Below, piece after piece: positions 1 through 11,956 of a DNA stretch of 64,000 nt (its first letter is position 1; each line of letters begins with the position of its first letter). Source of the DNA: Theobroma cacao (taxonomy: Eukaryota > Streptophyta > Magnoliopsida > Malvales > Malvaceae); the NCBI RefSeq assembly GCF_000208745.1, contig NC_030858.1, forward strand, positions 1,010,597 to 1,074,596, written 5' to 3'. A program made the position numbers and the translations under genes. The notes beneath the pieces are model-generated. The model saw nothing but the letters and a program-made list of their open reading frames with translations, had not been told where the DNA came from and ran no database searches.

Positions 1-121
1 GCCTGTTAGAAATATTTCGCAACAATTAATATGCACAAAATTACTAATCATTCTTGTGAGTTGTGACAAAAGACTGAATCTCAATAAATTGTAGCAGCAA
101 GATAACTTGTCATTATATTAC

Positions 122-506
122 CTGAGTCGGTAACAAAAATATATCTTCCATGAGGAGCAGCAGCAGGAAGAGTATCTGGCGACGCAAATGCAACAGAGGG
201 AGTAATGGGGAGACGGAGAGACTTGGCAAAGCGGATGATGGAGGCTTGTTGGGCAGAAGTACAGTTGGAATGGACAATAGCGATGCCACCAAGGGCAGCC
301 ATGGCAGCAGCCATGTAGGCTTCGGAGACAGTGTCCATAGGAGAAGCAACGCAGGGGATAGAGAGGCGGACGTTGCGGGAGAGGTTGGTGGACAAAGATA
401 CGGCATCGGTAGGGAAGTCAATGTAGTGAGGGAGAAATATACAATCGTCGTAGGTATAAGAGTAGCCTTGGCTGAACAGCTTTGAGGCTGCGAACCCGTC
501 TTCCAT
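122..506 (-). CDS. IMPDH: Inosine-5'-monophosphate dehydrogenase, first coding exon (partial)
   Basis: IMPDH oxidises IMP to XMP with NAD+, the committed step of guanine nucleotide synthesis in the cytosol. Only the first 128 residues lie here. They begin MEDGFAASKLFSQGYSYTYD and contain the family's substrate-barrel signature as PMDTVSE (residues 56-62) followed by AALGGIAIVHSN (70-81). The start is the ATG at 506, because the family begins just before the FSxGxSYTYDD block; the open frame upstream lacks this homology. The exon ends at 122 in a CAG|GTAATA donor (phase 1, inside a glycine codon). The CBS domains, the catalytic cysteine loop and the rest of the barrel lie beyond the left edge. 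A likely 5' UTR intron sits immediately upstream (511-738). Family assignment is firm; the paralogue number cannot be told. Confidence 0.93.
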
Positions 507-510
507 CAGT

Positions 511-738
511 CTGGAAAACAAATCAAAACACAAAAAAAATACTCAACATTAGAGTACACCTGCAATCAAAGGCCACAAATCCCACAACAACACACAACCC
601 TGCAATTTCTCAAGTTCCCAAATCTCAACCAAATTCTAAAGAAAACCAGAAAAAGCACAAGTTGTCTTTTACCAACATCAGGAAAAGATAATCAGAAACT
701 GGAAGAATCAAAGCTAAAGGACCAACCATGAATCTGAC
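511..738 (-). other. Probable 5' UTR intron of IMPDH
   Basis: Reading on the minus strand, a pyrimidine-rich tract ending TTTTCCAG stops four bases before the IMPDH start codon, which is a good acceptor. A matching donor CAG|GTCAGA lies at about 738, so a 228-base leader intron would fit. This is inferred from splice-site quality only. The DNA beyond about 740 would then be the untranslated first exon and promoter. Confidence 0.45.
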
Positions 739-1504
739 CTGAAAAGTCTTGAACTTAAAATCTAGGAGCACGTCGGGTGTCAGAACGAAGAAGAAGAAAG
801 ATGATCGTAGGCGGCAGCGGCGTGCAATATGGGATTCGCTTTTGGTCGCGTAGAAAAACAGTAGGAACTGTTGACTACCAAGACAGTAAAAAACTACCCC
901 TTAGGCTTTGGGGTTGGGCTGTTAGTTTGGATTGGGTTGAGAGAGAACAGTACAAAATCTCTCCGCAGTTTGATCTAAAATAGAAGTTACAATGATAGAA
1001 CTAGTGATCAGTAAATAATCATATAAATTAGTAACCTATGTTTTACTATATTACTATGTAGTTTTTTTTTTTTTGAGGGGTAATACTATGTAGGTTTTAG
1101 TCATATCTTTGAACCTATTATATTATCATAGTCTGATATTGATAGTATTCGTTTTTTTAACTGTAGTAAGACATGTAGCTATCAAATAGATTCCAACGTA
1201 TCATTTATGATTGAATAAATTGTGATAAATAATCAATCTCGTAAGTCTATTTCAAAAATACAATGATTTGATAAAAATATCTTTTAAATTATTTCAAACA
1301 AATTAAATCTCTTGATTTCTCTCTTGTCTTTCATATCTCTCTAATTTGACCACGATTATCACCTCTTTCTATCCATCTTATATCATCTTGTCATATCGTT
1401 GTTGATTTACAGACCAAATATCATAAATAACATCAATGTATATTTTTTAATTTATTAGTTTATATTCACATGCCCTTAACATGTAAAAAATCTATTGAAT
1501 ATGG

Positions 1505-1845
1505 CATGACATGTAATTTTTTTTTTTTTCAAAATGGCATATAGCAAAATTTTTTCGAACATTACATGTAAGAACAATATTTTTTCAACATAGCATGTAA
1601 CAAATTTTTTTAACATGACATGTAATAATTTTTTTTTTCAAAATAGCATGTAATAAAATTTTTTTGAACATGATATGTAATAATAATATTTTTTTAATAT
1701 GTCGTATAACAAGTTTAAAATTTTTTTCATATGACGTGTAATAACTATTTTTTAATATGACATATAATAATTTTTTTTAACATGATATATAATAAAAATT
1801 TTTCAACAATACATGTAATAATATTTTTTTTTACATGTAAATGAA
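1505..1845. repeat. Degenerate tandem array, period about 27 bases
   Basis: The word ACATGTAATAA, with variants such as GCATGTAATAA, ATATGTAATAA and ACATATAATAA, recurs about every 26-28 bases, each copy followed by a T-run and a short AACATGA-like spacer. Roughly 12 copies are seen from about 1505 to 1845. Copies differ by several bases and by T-run length, so the array is old. It has no coding potential. Confidence 0.75.
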
Positions 1846-2513
1846 TATCAAAAGAATTCTTTAAGGGCAATTTTATCTAAAATTTAAAAAACACTTATAA
1901 TCAAGTAGGATTTTCCCAACCAATTAAAATTGTAACTTGTAAATAGGTTGACAGGACTGTCGGGCTTTGAAACTTGCACAAGCCCAGGGCCAAGCCTAAA
2001 GCTTTGTTCAATATCCAACTTTTGAAAGTTCTAAATTTTGCTTAAAGATCAAAAATTTTGCTTAAACAAAGAAAATTCATGTTAATGGTGCACTCACCTT
2101 TTATAAAATCTAAATAAAGGTATGTGTTTTGTATTAATCTAGTCAAAGCTAATACACCGAACAAAAAGTAACACATATATGAATTTATTTTTAGCAATGA
2201 GATGTGATCGTGATGATACGAAACACTTTTTTAATCACAGAGATATCAAAACATACTGATATTAAAAAATAAATTTAAGATTTAAATATCGAGAAAAATG
2301 ACTATTGATTTTGAGAGCATTTTAAAAAATTTAGAACATAACATATGTAATATGCTAAAATTCTTTGATCAATATATTAGATAATAATATCCTTACCTTT
2401 CTTAAAATACATGAAATTATATAAATAAACTCTAGTGATAAAATCATCTATTACATAAGTAAAAAGAACTCCTAAAGAGAGATAGAAAAAGAACAAAAAA
2501 ACAAGTAAAAAGG

Positions 2514-2546
2514 GGCCTGTGTGCAACGCACAAGCCATAGTCTATT
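2514..2546. mobile_element. Decayed Helitron-like terminal hairpin
   Basis: The sequence forms a GC-rich hairpin, GGCCTGTGTGC-AAC-GCACAAGCC (about 2514-2536), in otherwise AT-rich DNA, followed within ten bases by CTATT. Plant Helitrons end in a short GC-rich hairpin, often with GTGCAACGCAC in it, a few bases before CTRR-T. Here the terminal tetranucleotide reads CTAT instead of CTAG, so it would be a mutated end. No other part of an element was identified. Confidence 0.35.
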
Positions 2547-3169
2547 AAAATTTAAAATGAAAAAAGTACGAGGATATGAAAAGAGGTAGATTTCGCCATA
2601 AACATCCAATATTAACAACAAGAAAAGGAATCAAAATTTACTTGAAAAGCATTAAACATTGAGTTTGATTCTCCATCGTATTATACAAAAGAATGCAACA
2701 AGTATTTGAGCTAGGAACTAAGATTCTTTTTAAAAATACCTCTTATATATAAGGTGTTTTTAAAAATAGTTTTTCTATAATTTTAACTATTTTGAGTCAA
2801 GAGAAATTAATTTTAAACAAAATTACCCTTAATGAAACTAACCCATATGTTTAAATCCATATCTCAAACCGATTCATATCTTTTGAACTTTCATTTTCAG
2901 ACATTTCATCATCAAACCATTCATCTCAAGAGTATTTTTTGATAGAAATAAAAACCTTTAAGTATTTTGAAATATTTTTTTATACACAAAGAAAATTTTT
3001 TGAGCATTTTTAAGCATTTTTTAGTAGTTTTTTATATATGAAGAAAAACTTTTCAGTATTTTGAGCATTCTTCTAAAAGTAGTCATGTTCGTTGATTATA
3101 TTGTTAAATGAACTACGGTGTATTGTTTGAAGTTGTTAATTTTGTTAAATGAAACTCAATAGTTTTTGT

Positions 3170-3450
3170 ATTTTTAGACATTGCATAATCGATTTTTGGA
3201 TATTGAGTGATTAGTTTTTTAAGTATTACATGACTGGTTTTTAAATATTGTGTGATTTGTTGATATGGTATTTCGTGATTGATTGATAGGCATTGCGTAA
3301 CTGATTAGTAAGGCACTGCGACTAGTTTTTAGGCATTGTATGACTTAGGCATTATCTAAAAATTAGTCACGTAATACCTAAAAACTAGAGACGTAATGAT
3401 TAAGTCATACAATACTTAAAAATCAGTGACATAATGTCTTAAAACCAATA
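3170..3450. repeat. Cluster of short direct and inverted repeats
   Basis: A unit of about 30 bases resembling CTAGTTTTTAGGCATTGTATGAC recurs on the plus strand from about 3170 to 3345 and as its reverse complement at about 3366-3388 and 3400-3426. The arms 3321-3345 and 3401-3426 pair almost perfectly, so the block could form a cruciform or long hairpin. The structure resembles a small fold-back element, but no clear target-site duplication was found. Confidence 0.6.
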
Positions 3451-6400
3451 ATGTTATATCTAATAACTATTTGATTTGCTTGCTTGTAGTTAGGTTTAAG
3501 TTGTCAAAGTTATACAGTATTCTAATTTACAAGTATGTATAATCAATTTCAACTTGTCAACTTTGAGATTTTATAAAAAAAATCAATAAACTCAATAACC
3601 TAAAACACATACATTGATATCATTTTTGCCTTTTGGGATGACAAAAAAGAGTTGAATGACAAGATAGACAATATTAGATAAAAGAGAAAAATTAAAATTT
3701 AATTTTAAAATATTTGTCTGGATGTCAGTATAGAAAAAACCGAAATCATTTTAATTTGTCTGAAATTGTTTAAAGAACATTGTTATTAAATCATGTCAAA
3801 AATTGATTAAAAATAATTAAAATCGTAATGAAAAATCTTTTGAATTGAGTTTATAAGAAAAATTGTTTCTCACAATTTACTCTAAGAACTATTACCCTCT
3901 TAAGTAAATAAGTATAACAACATTATATGCTCATATATTTTGATTTAAAGTCAAAATTATCACATTATTTGGATTTTAAAGTATAATTTATCCATTTAAT
4001 TAATTTTTTTTTTAAATTTAAAACCTAACGGATTGAACAATCTAAACTTTGTTTTGAAAGCTTCCAAGCGAAGGGCTTCGACCGGTTCATAAAAAATTCC
4101 AGCCAGCCTAGCAAATAGCCGAATATGCAAAATTACCCCCAAAGACCATGCAAGTCGGCTAACCCACGCGGCACACGTCTTTTTCATAACGTCTACGTCA
4201 CCCAATCCTCGTTCGACACGTTGACATATGGTTTAGCTCCAGCTGTCCTCTGAAGGGGTAATCCCAAAGTCATGTCACGTTCAACAAATGCCCACTGGTT
4301 TCCAGGAAAATTACGAAACCTAACCGGCTAACCCTCAGTCACGGGTAAGCTTTGATTGGCTTGCTTTTAAAAGGTACTTTAGCCGTTCCATTGACCAAAA
4401 GGAGATTTGAATACGTGGCTTGTAATCACAAGGCAAAGCACACGTCGAAGGTTGTCGACCGTGTCAGCCATCCGTTAGATATTTTCCATTTCCCCCCCTT
4501 TTTTTTTATAGTGTTTGCCACAAAAGACGTGCTCACTTTCGTTTTCGCCTTTTATTATTTAATTCGAGAATTTTGTAGCATATATTATTAATTTATTAGT
4601 AAAAAAAGCAATGCTTAAATAAAAATAAGAAATTGTGAATTATGTTAAAGTTATATAATTAAGTTTTTATTTTTATATTATATTTAAATAAATATTTTAA
4701 TTTGTAATTGTAATATTTCATCTCATATCAAATTTAAATATAAATATTAAAATTTATATAAATTTTTAAAAAATAATTGATTTAGACCAAAAAATTATTA
4801 TATTCTCGATGTTTAAATTTGGATAGTTACATTAACGTACAACACTTAACTATAATAGAGTGTTAACAATTGCAAATTGAATTTCAATTAATTTTTTCTT
4901 TAATTCATGTGGTATATGATTTGATTACATGATTTATTTTATATTAATTATCATATAATTACATTAATTATCATGTTGATATATAAACTAGCAGGTTATA
5001 AGATATGTGACATTAGATAGTGATGATAGTTAATTTCTCGTTAAAATTAATAGATTGTGCAAGTAAAACTTATTCGGATAAAAAAATAAAGATTTAATTT
5101 GAAAAATAGAATAATTCAACAGGTTTTTTAATCCAAAAAACAGGGAAATTAAAAATTTTTCAACTTGACACATAACCTAAACCATGGACAATCATTCTTG
5201 GGCGTTTTTGTAAATAAAGTGGAAGTACAGGGAGGAACTGCTAAGGTGGTGGATAATCATGCCACCGGTTGTTTAGCACCCACGTCAGACAGCTCAACCC
5301 TCGTAACCAAGGTTTCTGTGGACTCTTTCCTCCAACCAATACTTTCCACGCGCCTAATTCTCCGTGATCAATACACACACGAAAATCCTGAATTATTTAT
5401 TTATTTTGCCATAAATGGCTTATTTGTCACGCCCTAAAGCCAAAATCAAAGAAAAATTCTACATCTTGCCAAAAATTTTAATTAACAATTAATTTCTACT
5501 CTCAATTTTACTACCACACCAAAAATAATTGGTAGTATCTAATTTTTTTTCAAAAAAATAATCTCGAGATCCTTTCATTTTTTTATCATTATATTATCGA
5601 TATATAATATCATTTAATGGTAATGTATCACTTTATAAAAGTATAAAGTTAAAAGTTGTTATATTTTAAAATAATTTTTTTAAAATTATATATATTTAAT
5701 TTTTAAAATTTTTTATTTTTAAATTTATATGTAATTTATATATGTGCATCAACTATAGATCTTTTTAAATAAAATAATATGTAAAAGATTATAAAATTAT
5801 TTTTATTTCAATATTAGAAAAAAATTTCAGATGATTCAGTCACATGAATTGTTTCTTTTATCAAATTTAATCATTCCTATGCATTTATCAATTTTAAATT
5901 TGAGTGTTAAATTATTCTCTCTTTAATTTTTTTATTTTTTTGAGATGTCTTGAAATGATTTTTATTAATTTTTAAATACCTTATATTTTAGATTTTCGTT
6001 TTAAAATATATTAAAACATTTCAAAAAATTATTTTTAATTAAAAAAATTAGAGAGAAAATGAGTATTTTAAATTTTTAAAAATCATTAAAAAATGCTTAA
6101 ATATAAAAGGAATTAAACAAGGAAGACGAAGTTGTTCACCGCCATGATGAGAGTGGAATGGAAACCGCCAAAAGCGCGTGTGGCGACGCGATCAAATTAC
6201 TTTTGGCTCTCCTTTAAAGGCCCTCCTTCTCCCTTGTAACCCTAGTTTCATCTCTATGTCTGACTTCTTCCTTCTCACTCTCTCTTCAAAGTCATTTTCC
6301 TTGTAATTTATGAATAATCATTTACATATCTTTCTCTGATTCTTCTCTTAATTTTCGTCTGCAAATCCTCAATCAGATTCTCTTTCCCAAGCTTTAAATT

Positions 6401-6455
6401 CTCTTTAATTGTTCTTCATCCCTTGTTCAACCTATAAATCCCTTGTTGATCAGCC

Positions 6456-6989
6456 ATGGGTGTTGCCGTTCTAAAACCAGAAGATTGTCTAAAGCTTCCG
6501 CTCCCTAATCCCTTGAAGCAACCGAAAAACCGAGTTCCAAATCCTGCCCGAATTAACCGGGCACAACCCAACCGTAAGAAGAGATCTCCGAACACCTCCC
6601 CTCCATCTCGTCCCACCGTGGACCCCAAAGTTCCGGCCAAAAATCTCGTGATGGGTCAAGTCAAGATCCTCAAACGCGGCGAAGATTTAAAAAAATCGAC
6701 GCCGGAAAAGTCTGTAAGTTTGGAAAAGGAAAACGTCGGTGTAGATCTGGGTTCCACTAACCGTTTAGGTCCAGATCCCGGGTCTGTTCCAACCCAGATC
6801 CGCCTTACTGAGTCAAACAGCAACAGCAACAAGGTCGTTGCAGCCGCTTTTTATGCTGGGTCGGCCTTTATAACATCGCCTCCGCCGAGTTCGGTGCCCA
6901 TGCCGGCGTTTTTCACCAAGAAGAGTAGCGTTGCCGTGAAGAACGATGATGCTACAAGTGATTTGAGGAGGATATTAAGGCTGGATTAG
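6456..6989 (+). CDS. Intronless 177-residue protein with an Edc1/PNRC-type decapping-activator motif
   Basis: The protein is basic, proline- and serine-rich and probably mostly disordered. Near the C-terminus it carries a short linear motif beginning YAGSAF (residues 133-138), continuing SPPPSS (141-146) and ending PMPAF (148-152). This matches the YAGxxFxxSPxPxxLPxPxF pattern of yeast Edc1/Edc2 and animal PNRC proteins, which bind the EVH1 domain of Dcp1 and stimulate Dcp2 mRNA decapping. Other visible blocks are KLPLPNPL (13-20), MGQVKILKRG (66-75) and an acidic-then-basic tail ending DLRRILRLD. The ATG at 6456 is the first in a pyrimidine-rich leader. I recognise the plant family as PNRC-like but know no settled gene name. 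A decapping role is inference from the motif. The frame is uninterrupted, ending in TAG at 6987-6989. Confidence 0.82.
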   Translation: MGVAVLKPEDCLKLPLPNPLKQPKNRVPNPARINRAQPNRKKRSPNTSPPSRPTVDPKVPAKNLVMGQVKILKRGEDLKKSTPEKSVSLEKENVGVDLGSTNRLGPDPGSVPTQIRLTESNSNSNKVVAAAFYAGSAFITSPPPSSVPMPAFFTKKSSVAVKNDDATSDLRRILRLD

Positions 6990-7985
6990 TAGCTAACAGC
7001 GACGAATCGTGGGCTGGTGCTGGAATTAATCTGTTGCTGTTTGCTGATAACACTCGTTTGGGTTCTCTAATTTTCGATCATCCCTTATTTTTTCAAGGGG
7101 AAAAAATCGAAATAAGCTAACTCAAAAATGTAGGTTTTTAGTCTTCCTAATCGAAGTTCCTCCGCTGTATAGTTTTTATGTTACATCGTTTGCTTTTATA
7201 CGTAGGGTATCTCCTGGGTTTCTGCTGTCTAGTTTTCTTCTTCTTTCTTCTTTAATTTCGCTGATGGGTAAAATTTCATTTCCTTTTTACTAGTATTGGG
7301 TAATATATGTAAGGGTAGATTTGCTGGGTAGATGTGAACTAGTGTTATTGTGTGAAAAAAAAATATATATGTAAGGGTATATTGGCTGGGTTTGTGTTTG
7401 AACTAGTGTTATTGTGTTAGGATGTGAAATCATGTAATTGATTTATGTATCCCTCCTGCTTATCAGTTGCATATGATGTAGTTGCCAGTTGATTTATGAG
7501 TAAAATTTCTAGTTGTTTCTTAGTGTTAAGCTGACGATTTTTCCCAATGATTGTTAAGCTTGTTCGGCCTGAAGAAGGAACCATTTCAGATTTTGGCCCA
7601 GGAAATGAATATTTCTGATACCAATTTTTTGGCAGAATCATGGGCTAAAGGCTGAATTGATAATATAGTGGTTATTGGGTGCAAATTATCCGAGTTTAAA
7701 GCTTTTGTTAATTGAAAGGAATTGCTAGTATTTAAAGGGTTAACAAACAAATTCAGTCAACTGCTTTTTGTCCCGGTGGTGGTGGTAGTTCCATCCCTGT
7801 CTGTTGTCTTGGTCCACCTACTAAACCTTGTCTTGATAATCAATTGAGACGGGGTAGTTAAGTTCTGGCCAAGGGTCAAACGAGCCTGCGGGACGTTGAG
7901 AACGAGAACAGGCAATTCTCATTTTGTCAACACGCTCCGAAGTCCAAAACCGTGCAAGACTGGAAATGTCATGTTCAAAGGGATG

Positions 7986-8195
7986 AGCAAGATCCTGGAA
8001 ACTTACACTTGACGGTACATTACGAAAACCCGAAACGAGCATAATAGTCAGAATATAGAAATGTTCTGGAAAGAAACTAAGCCGGTATCAGCAAGATCCT
8101 GGAAACTTACCCTTTACGGTACATTACCAGAACCCAAACCGGCATAACAGTCAGAAAATAGAAATGTTTTTGAGAGGAAACTGAGCTGGTTGATG
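7986..8195. repeat. Tandem duplication, unit about 105 bases
   Basis: GCAAGATCCTGGAAACTTAC opens both copies, at 7986 and again at 8091. The following sequences (ACGGTACATTAC, then AACCC, then AACAGTCAGAAxATAGAAATG) stay aligned through about 8190, with roughly one difference in ten. The copies abut exactly, as in a simple unequal-exchange or slippage duplication. No coding frame is preserved across both. Confidence 0.8.
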
Positions 8196-11100
8196 AGGTC
8201 CAGATGGTGATGCCCCGTCCGGCTTCTCCGGTTTACAGCAAGGAGACGGGTCCGTCTCAGGGTCTCAGACTTTCTTAGACAGACAGGGCAACGCTTCCTT
8301 GGGCTGTATTAGGCCATTATGGTTTCACGACTATCCTTTTCTGTATGTCGGGCCAAAGCCCCAAGGTGAATTGGGAGGGAGGCTGCCTTACCTTGGATTC
8401 TACTGGGAGCAAGATATTTGCTATAAATAAATAAACAGTAAAAGAAAACATTATGGACAGTCGTGGGCAGGATACAGTCCCTCGCTTTCATCCTGAAATA
8501 AAAAAAAACAGAGGAGAGTTTGAAATTTACATTCACCCAGATTGACGTTCGATGAGGACAAAAAGGTGTCCATGTCAAGGACTCCAAAGTCGCATAGAGA
8601 CCAACAAACCTCAACCTAAAAGCAAGGTCTAGTGGATTACTTAAAACCCCATTTTCTGACAAATATGGACTAAAGCAAGCATCCTTAGCTCTGCTTCTTT
8701 TCTTAAAGGTGGGTGGGGGGGAAGAGGGTATTGTCTCATTATCTATGCTGTATATAAAACCAAACATGCTGTCCAGGAAATGGAGATGGTTGGTGTCTTG
8801 CAATTTAATCCTTAAACCAGAATGTCACACAGACCAAGCTGCAAGTGGAGGTTCCCTCAGTTGTTCTTTTAATATGCTATCTTGTCCTGCTTCATCAAAC
8901 CGGGCCACCTCCAGTGTACCCAACATCCAATTGTACATAAAAAACAGTGTAGAAATTTGTTCAATTTTTTTACAAGTTCTTTTTACCAGGCATAAAGGTG
9001 AGGGCTTAGCCAAGTTACCTGTTCAGCCATTACTTCATTTCTTTTTGGACTGTAAACTATTAAATGATTGTTCTGGGGTTTGCATTTATTATTAAAGATC
9101 ATCATCAGATTGATTTGTTCTTTTTCTTTTGTTTTCTGATCATGATTTTCACTGTCCAGGTTAAGAAGCATCCAACATATGCCTGATGCAATGTGCAGGA
9201 AAAGTTGAGATTTACACCCATTCAAAAATTTTACAGAGAAAAAAAAAATCATAGCCTTTGGTCCCGGAAACCGGTTTCTTTTATTGCTGAATTGATTGAA
9301 CTATATCTATAATTTAACATTCACCAATTTTGGCAGGGGCTAAGTTTTGCAAGTGGGTGGCTAACTGGCTTAATGGCAATGGCAGAGTTACTCTCTGGTA
9401 ATGTTTTTATTCCATGGATCCTCAAAGGCCAAAGCTATACATAAATGCACAGATAGGAAGGAAAGCAATGTCTGAGAAGGCTGATCCGTAATGAGCCAGT
9501 AAGGGGTCATGGATGAGGTGACCTCAATAATGGTCCAAAACTGCAGGGTTTGGTTCTTCATTTTCTGGGTTTACCTACTGCATTTTTGTTCTTCCCACCT
9601 AATGAATCACTCTCAACTACTACTAAATTTATGGTTTTTGTTTAGAGATGGGTTTCACTTCATTGGATAACATTCTCCTTGAATTTTTGCCATTTTGTGA
9701 CCTTCTGTTAAGAAATTTCTAAAAGAGAAACTTACATGCATTGGCACTCTTCAATTACATTTCAAGTTTCTTAGTTCCTAAGTGTCAGTTTTTAAACTAA
9801 CTTGCAATGTGTTGTTTGTTTTGAGGTAATCAATCTCACGAGTTTATCTCACAAATGACGTTTCATAAATTGAAAATATGATAACCACTTAAATATCTAA
9901 TTATATTTTAATACAATTTCCCTGGATCGTGATACTAAACATCGTCCTAAGGTGATAGATTGAATAAAAGAACAACAAGAAGAAAAAAAAATAAGATTGG
10001 GCCTTTTAATTGGATCATTAAGCTAAGGAAGTTAGAAAATGGTCTCCTTTCTCCCCACGGCCTTACCCTAGTCTTCTTGGGTTTTGCTCTTCCTCTCCCA
10101 AATCTCATATTGTAATTTTCTAAAAAGCTAACCAATTTATTTAACTTACAATGCCATTGAATTCCAGAGAAATTTATTTGCATACATTGCATTCATGCTA
10201 CGGTAAGAATTAATAGTCTACCTAACACATTTTTATAAATATAATTTGCACAAACAGAAGAGAGGGGGCAGCAATGAATGCAAGCAAAGCTAAAAGAATA
10301 GGCTTAATTAATAATAAAAACCATTAAACGATATCTATTTACGTAACTAAATTTTTATTTTTCATTTAAATCTACACTATCTTTAATTTTAATGAAAGAT
10401 TAACAATTGTCGATCCCAATATTAATCAACATTTATTGTATACTTACCTTGATGACGTGCCACATAATCTCTTAACCATATCGACAATCTCGTGTACAGA
10501 AAATGATAATTATTTCATATCCTACAAATCAAGAATCATTAGTAAAAAAAATTTACTTCTACTCAGATAATTTAATAGTAAAAAGAATCAACAGTAATAA
10601 TCACTGTAATAACGTTGAAGAAACAAAAGAAAGAGAGAAAAAAAAAAAGCAGGTGCAACGGTGGCGTTTGGAGGATTAAAACTCTCTAATCCAATCCACT
10701 TTGACGAGGCCGACAGACAGTACCCTAAAACAAAGAACTAAAAAAAGTGAGAAGAGAGCGCAGGCAGAGACTTGCACTCGCCGAAAGGCAGTCTTGTCAG
10801 CCACGCTAAGCCCAACCTTAGCCTTCCCCTTCTCCCTAATCATCATTATTCTTTTTCTTTCCTCCACCGGTGCCGTTTCACCCTTTCCAATTTTGCGTTT
10901 TTATTAATATCTACAAAAAAGGACAAAATACAAAATCTAGTATTTTCTTATTTAAGATAATTAAAATCCCTTTTTTTTGTTCATTACACATCCAACAATC
11001 AGTAATAATTTTCCATATATATGTATCATACAAGTAGTTATTTATTATTAATAATTAAAAATTTTTATATTTATATTTGATATATTATCAGGATATATTT

Positions 11101-11682
11101 TTATAAGTAAACAATTGCATCTCATTGCCCACCAAATATTATTACTAATAAATATATTAGTATTAATAATAATCGAAATAAAGTCATACCCCATACGTAC
11201 ATGTGACAAAAGAAAAAGAAAAACTATTAAGAAAAACCCCTGAAAATTTCACAGTAGCAAGTAAGAATTTAGTAACGGTTTGTGAATGTAAGAGAATTTA
11301 TTTATTTTTAATTAATTAAGGAAATCCAATTAGTATAGTGAATAGGAGATTAGATTCCGAGGATGCAATTGATGACATTTTCAGGAAATAAAATATATAA
11401 AATTAAATAATAAATAAAATTAATTAAAAATTTTTATTTTGATATATAATTAATATTTAAAATCTATTAAGTTGATCAACATAAGTTATGATCTTATTTT
11501 ACTTTAGAGTACAGTTGATTTCGAATATTTTAAAACTTTAAAATAAAACTCGTCCTCAGATACACTAATACTAAGTACTAGAAAAAGAAAGAAAGAAGAT
11601 AGATTTAGATTAGAAGGTAATAGAAGCAAGAAGAGGTAATTGCCTCCTATTGCATTTTAATTGCAAGTACTATTTTATTTTC

Positions 11683-11701
11683 ATATATATATATATATAT
11701 A
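11683..11701. repeat. (AT)n microsatellite
   Basis: About nine uninterrupted AT units, located upstream of the DLNxxP gene. Confidence 0.9.
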
Positions 11702-11956
11702 ATTAACTCTTATCATCAGAAGACATTTCCAAACAAGAAAAAAAAAGAAAAAAGAAAGAAGGGCAATGAATCGGCAGTGGTGGGTTTATCAGTTTCCGCA
11801 ACCCTAGAAGCCAAAAACAAATGAAACCCTGTCAGTGCCACATGTCATCTCTGGACCCCACCATTTTTCTCATCTTGAAAAGAAAAATTAAAGGTCAGAG
11901 TCAGACCCCCCACACACATATCACCCTCCCGTCTCTCCCGATCCTTTTGCCCAACG

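Larger units (their letters stand above)
739..6230. other. Intergenic DNA between IMPDH and the decapping-motif gene
   Basis: This is very AT-rich DNA without a credible gene. It holds the IMPDH promoter side (739-1000), a 27-base tandem array (1505-1845), a decayed Helitron-like hairpin end (2514-2546) and a cluster of inverted short repeats (3170-3450). Two islands of more balanced composition, 4020-4520 and 5160-5440, contain ACGT-core words such as ACGTGGC near 4413 and open frames of 69-90 codons that match nothing recognised. They look more like regulatory or formerly transcribed DNA than genes. Confidence 0.5.
6990..11950. other. Intergenic DNA, no credible gene
   Basis: The first few hundred bases are the 3' UTR of the decapping-motif gene. 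Beyond it lies a 105-base tandem duplication (7986-8195). The part from about 7400 to 9500 is less AT-rich than its surroundings and holds open frames up to 164 codons (8309-8803, minus). None shows a recognisable domain or sensible splice partners; a noncoding transcript is possible. From 9750 to 11950 the DNA is AT-rich again, with an (AT)9 microsatellite at 11683-11701. Confidence 0.45.

Noticed and set aside
8309..8803. 164-codon minus-strand open frame
   Set aside because: No recognisable domain, unusual composition for a plant protein, and no supporting start context or splice partners. It lies in DNA that may simply lack stops.
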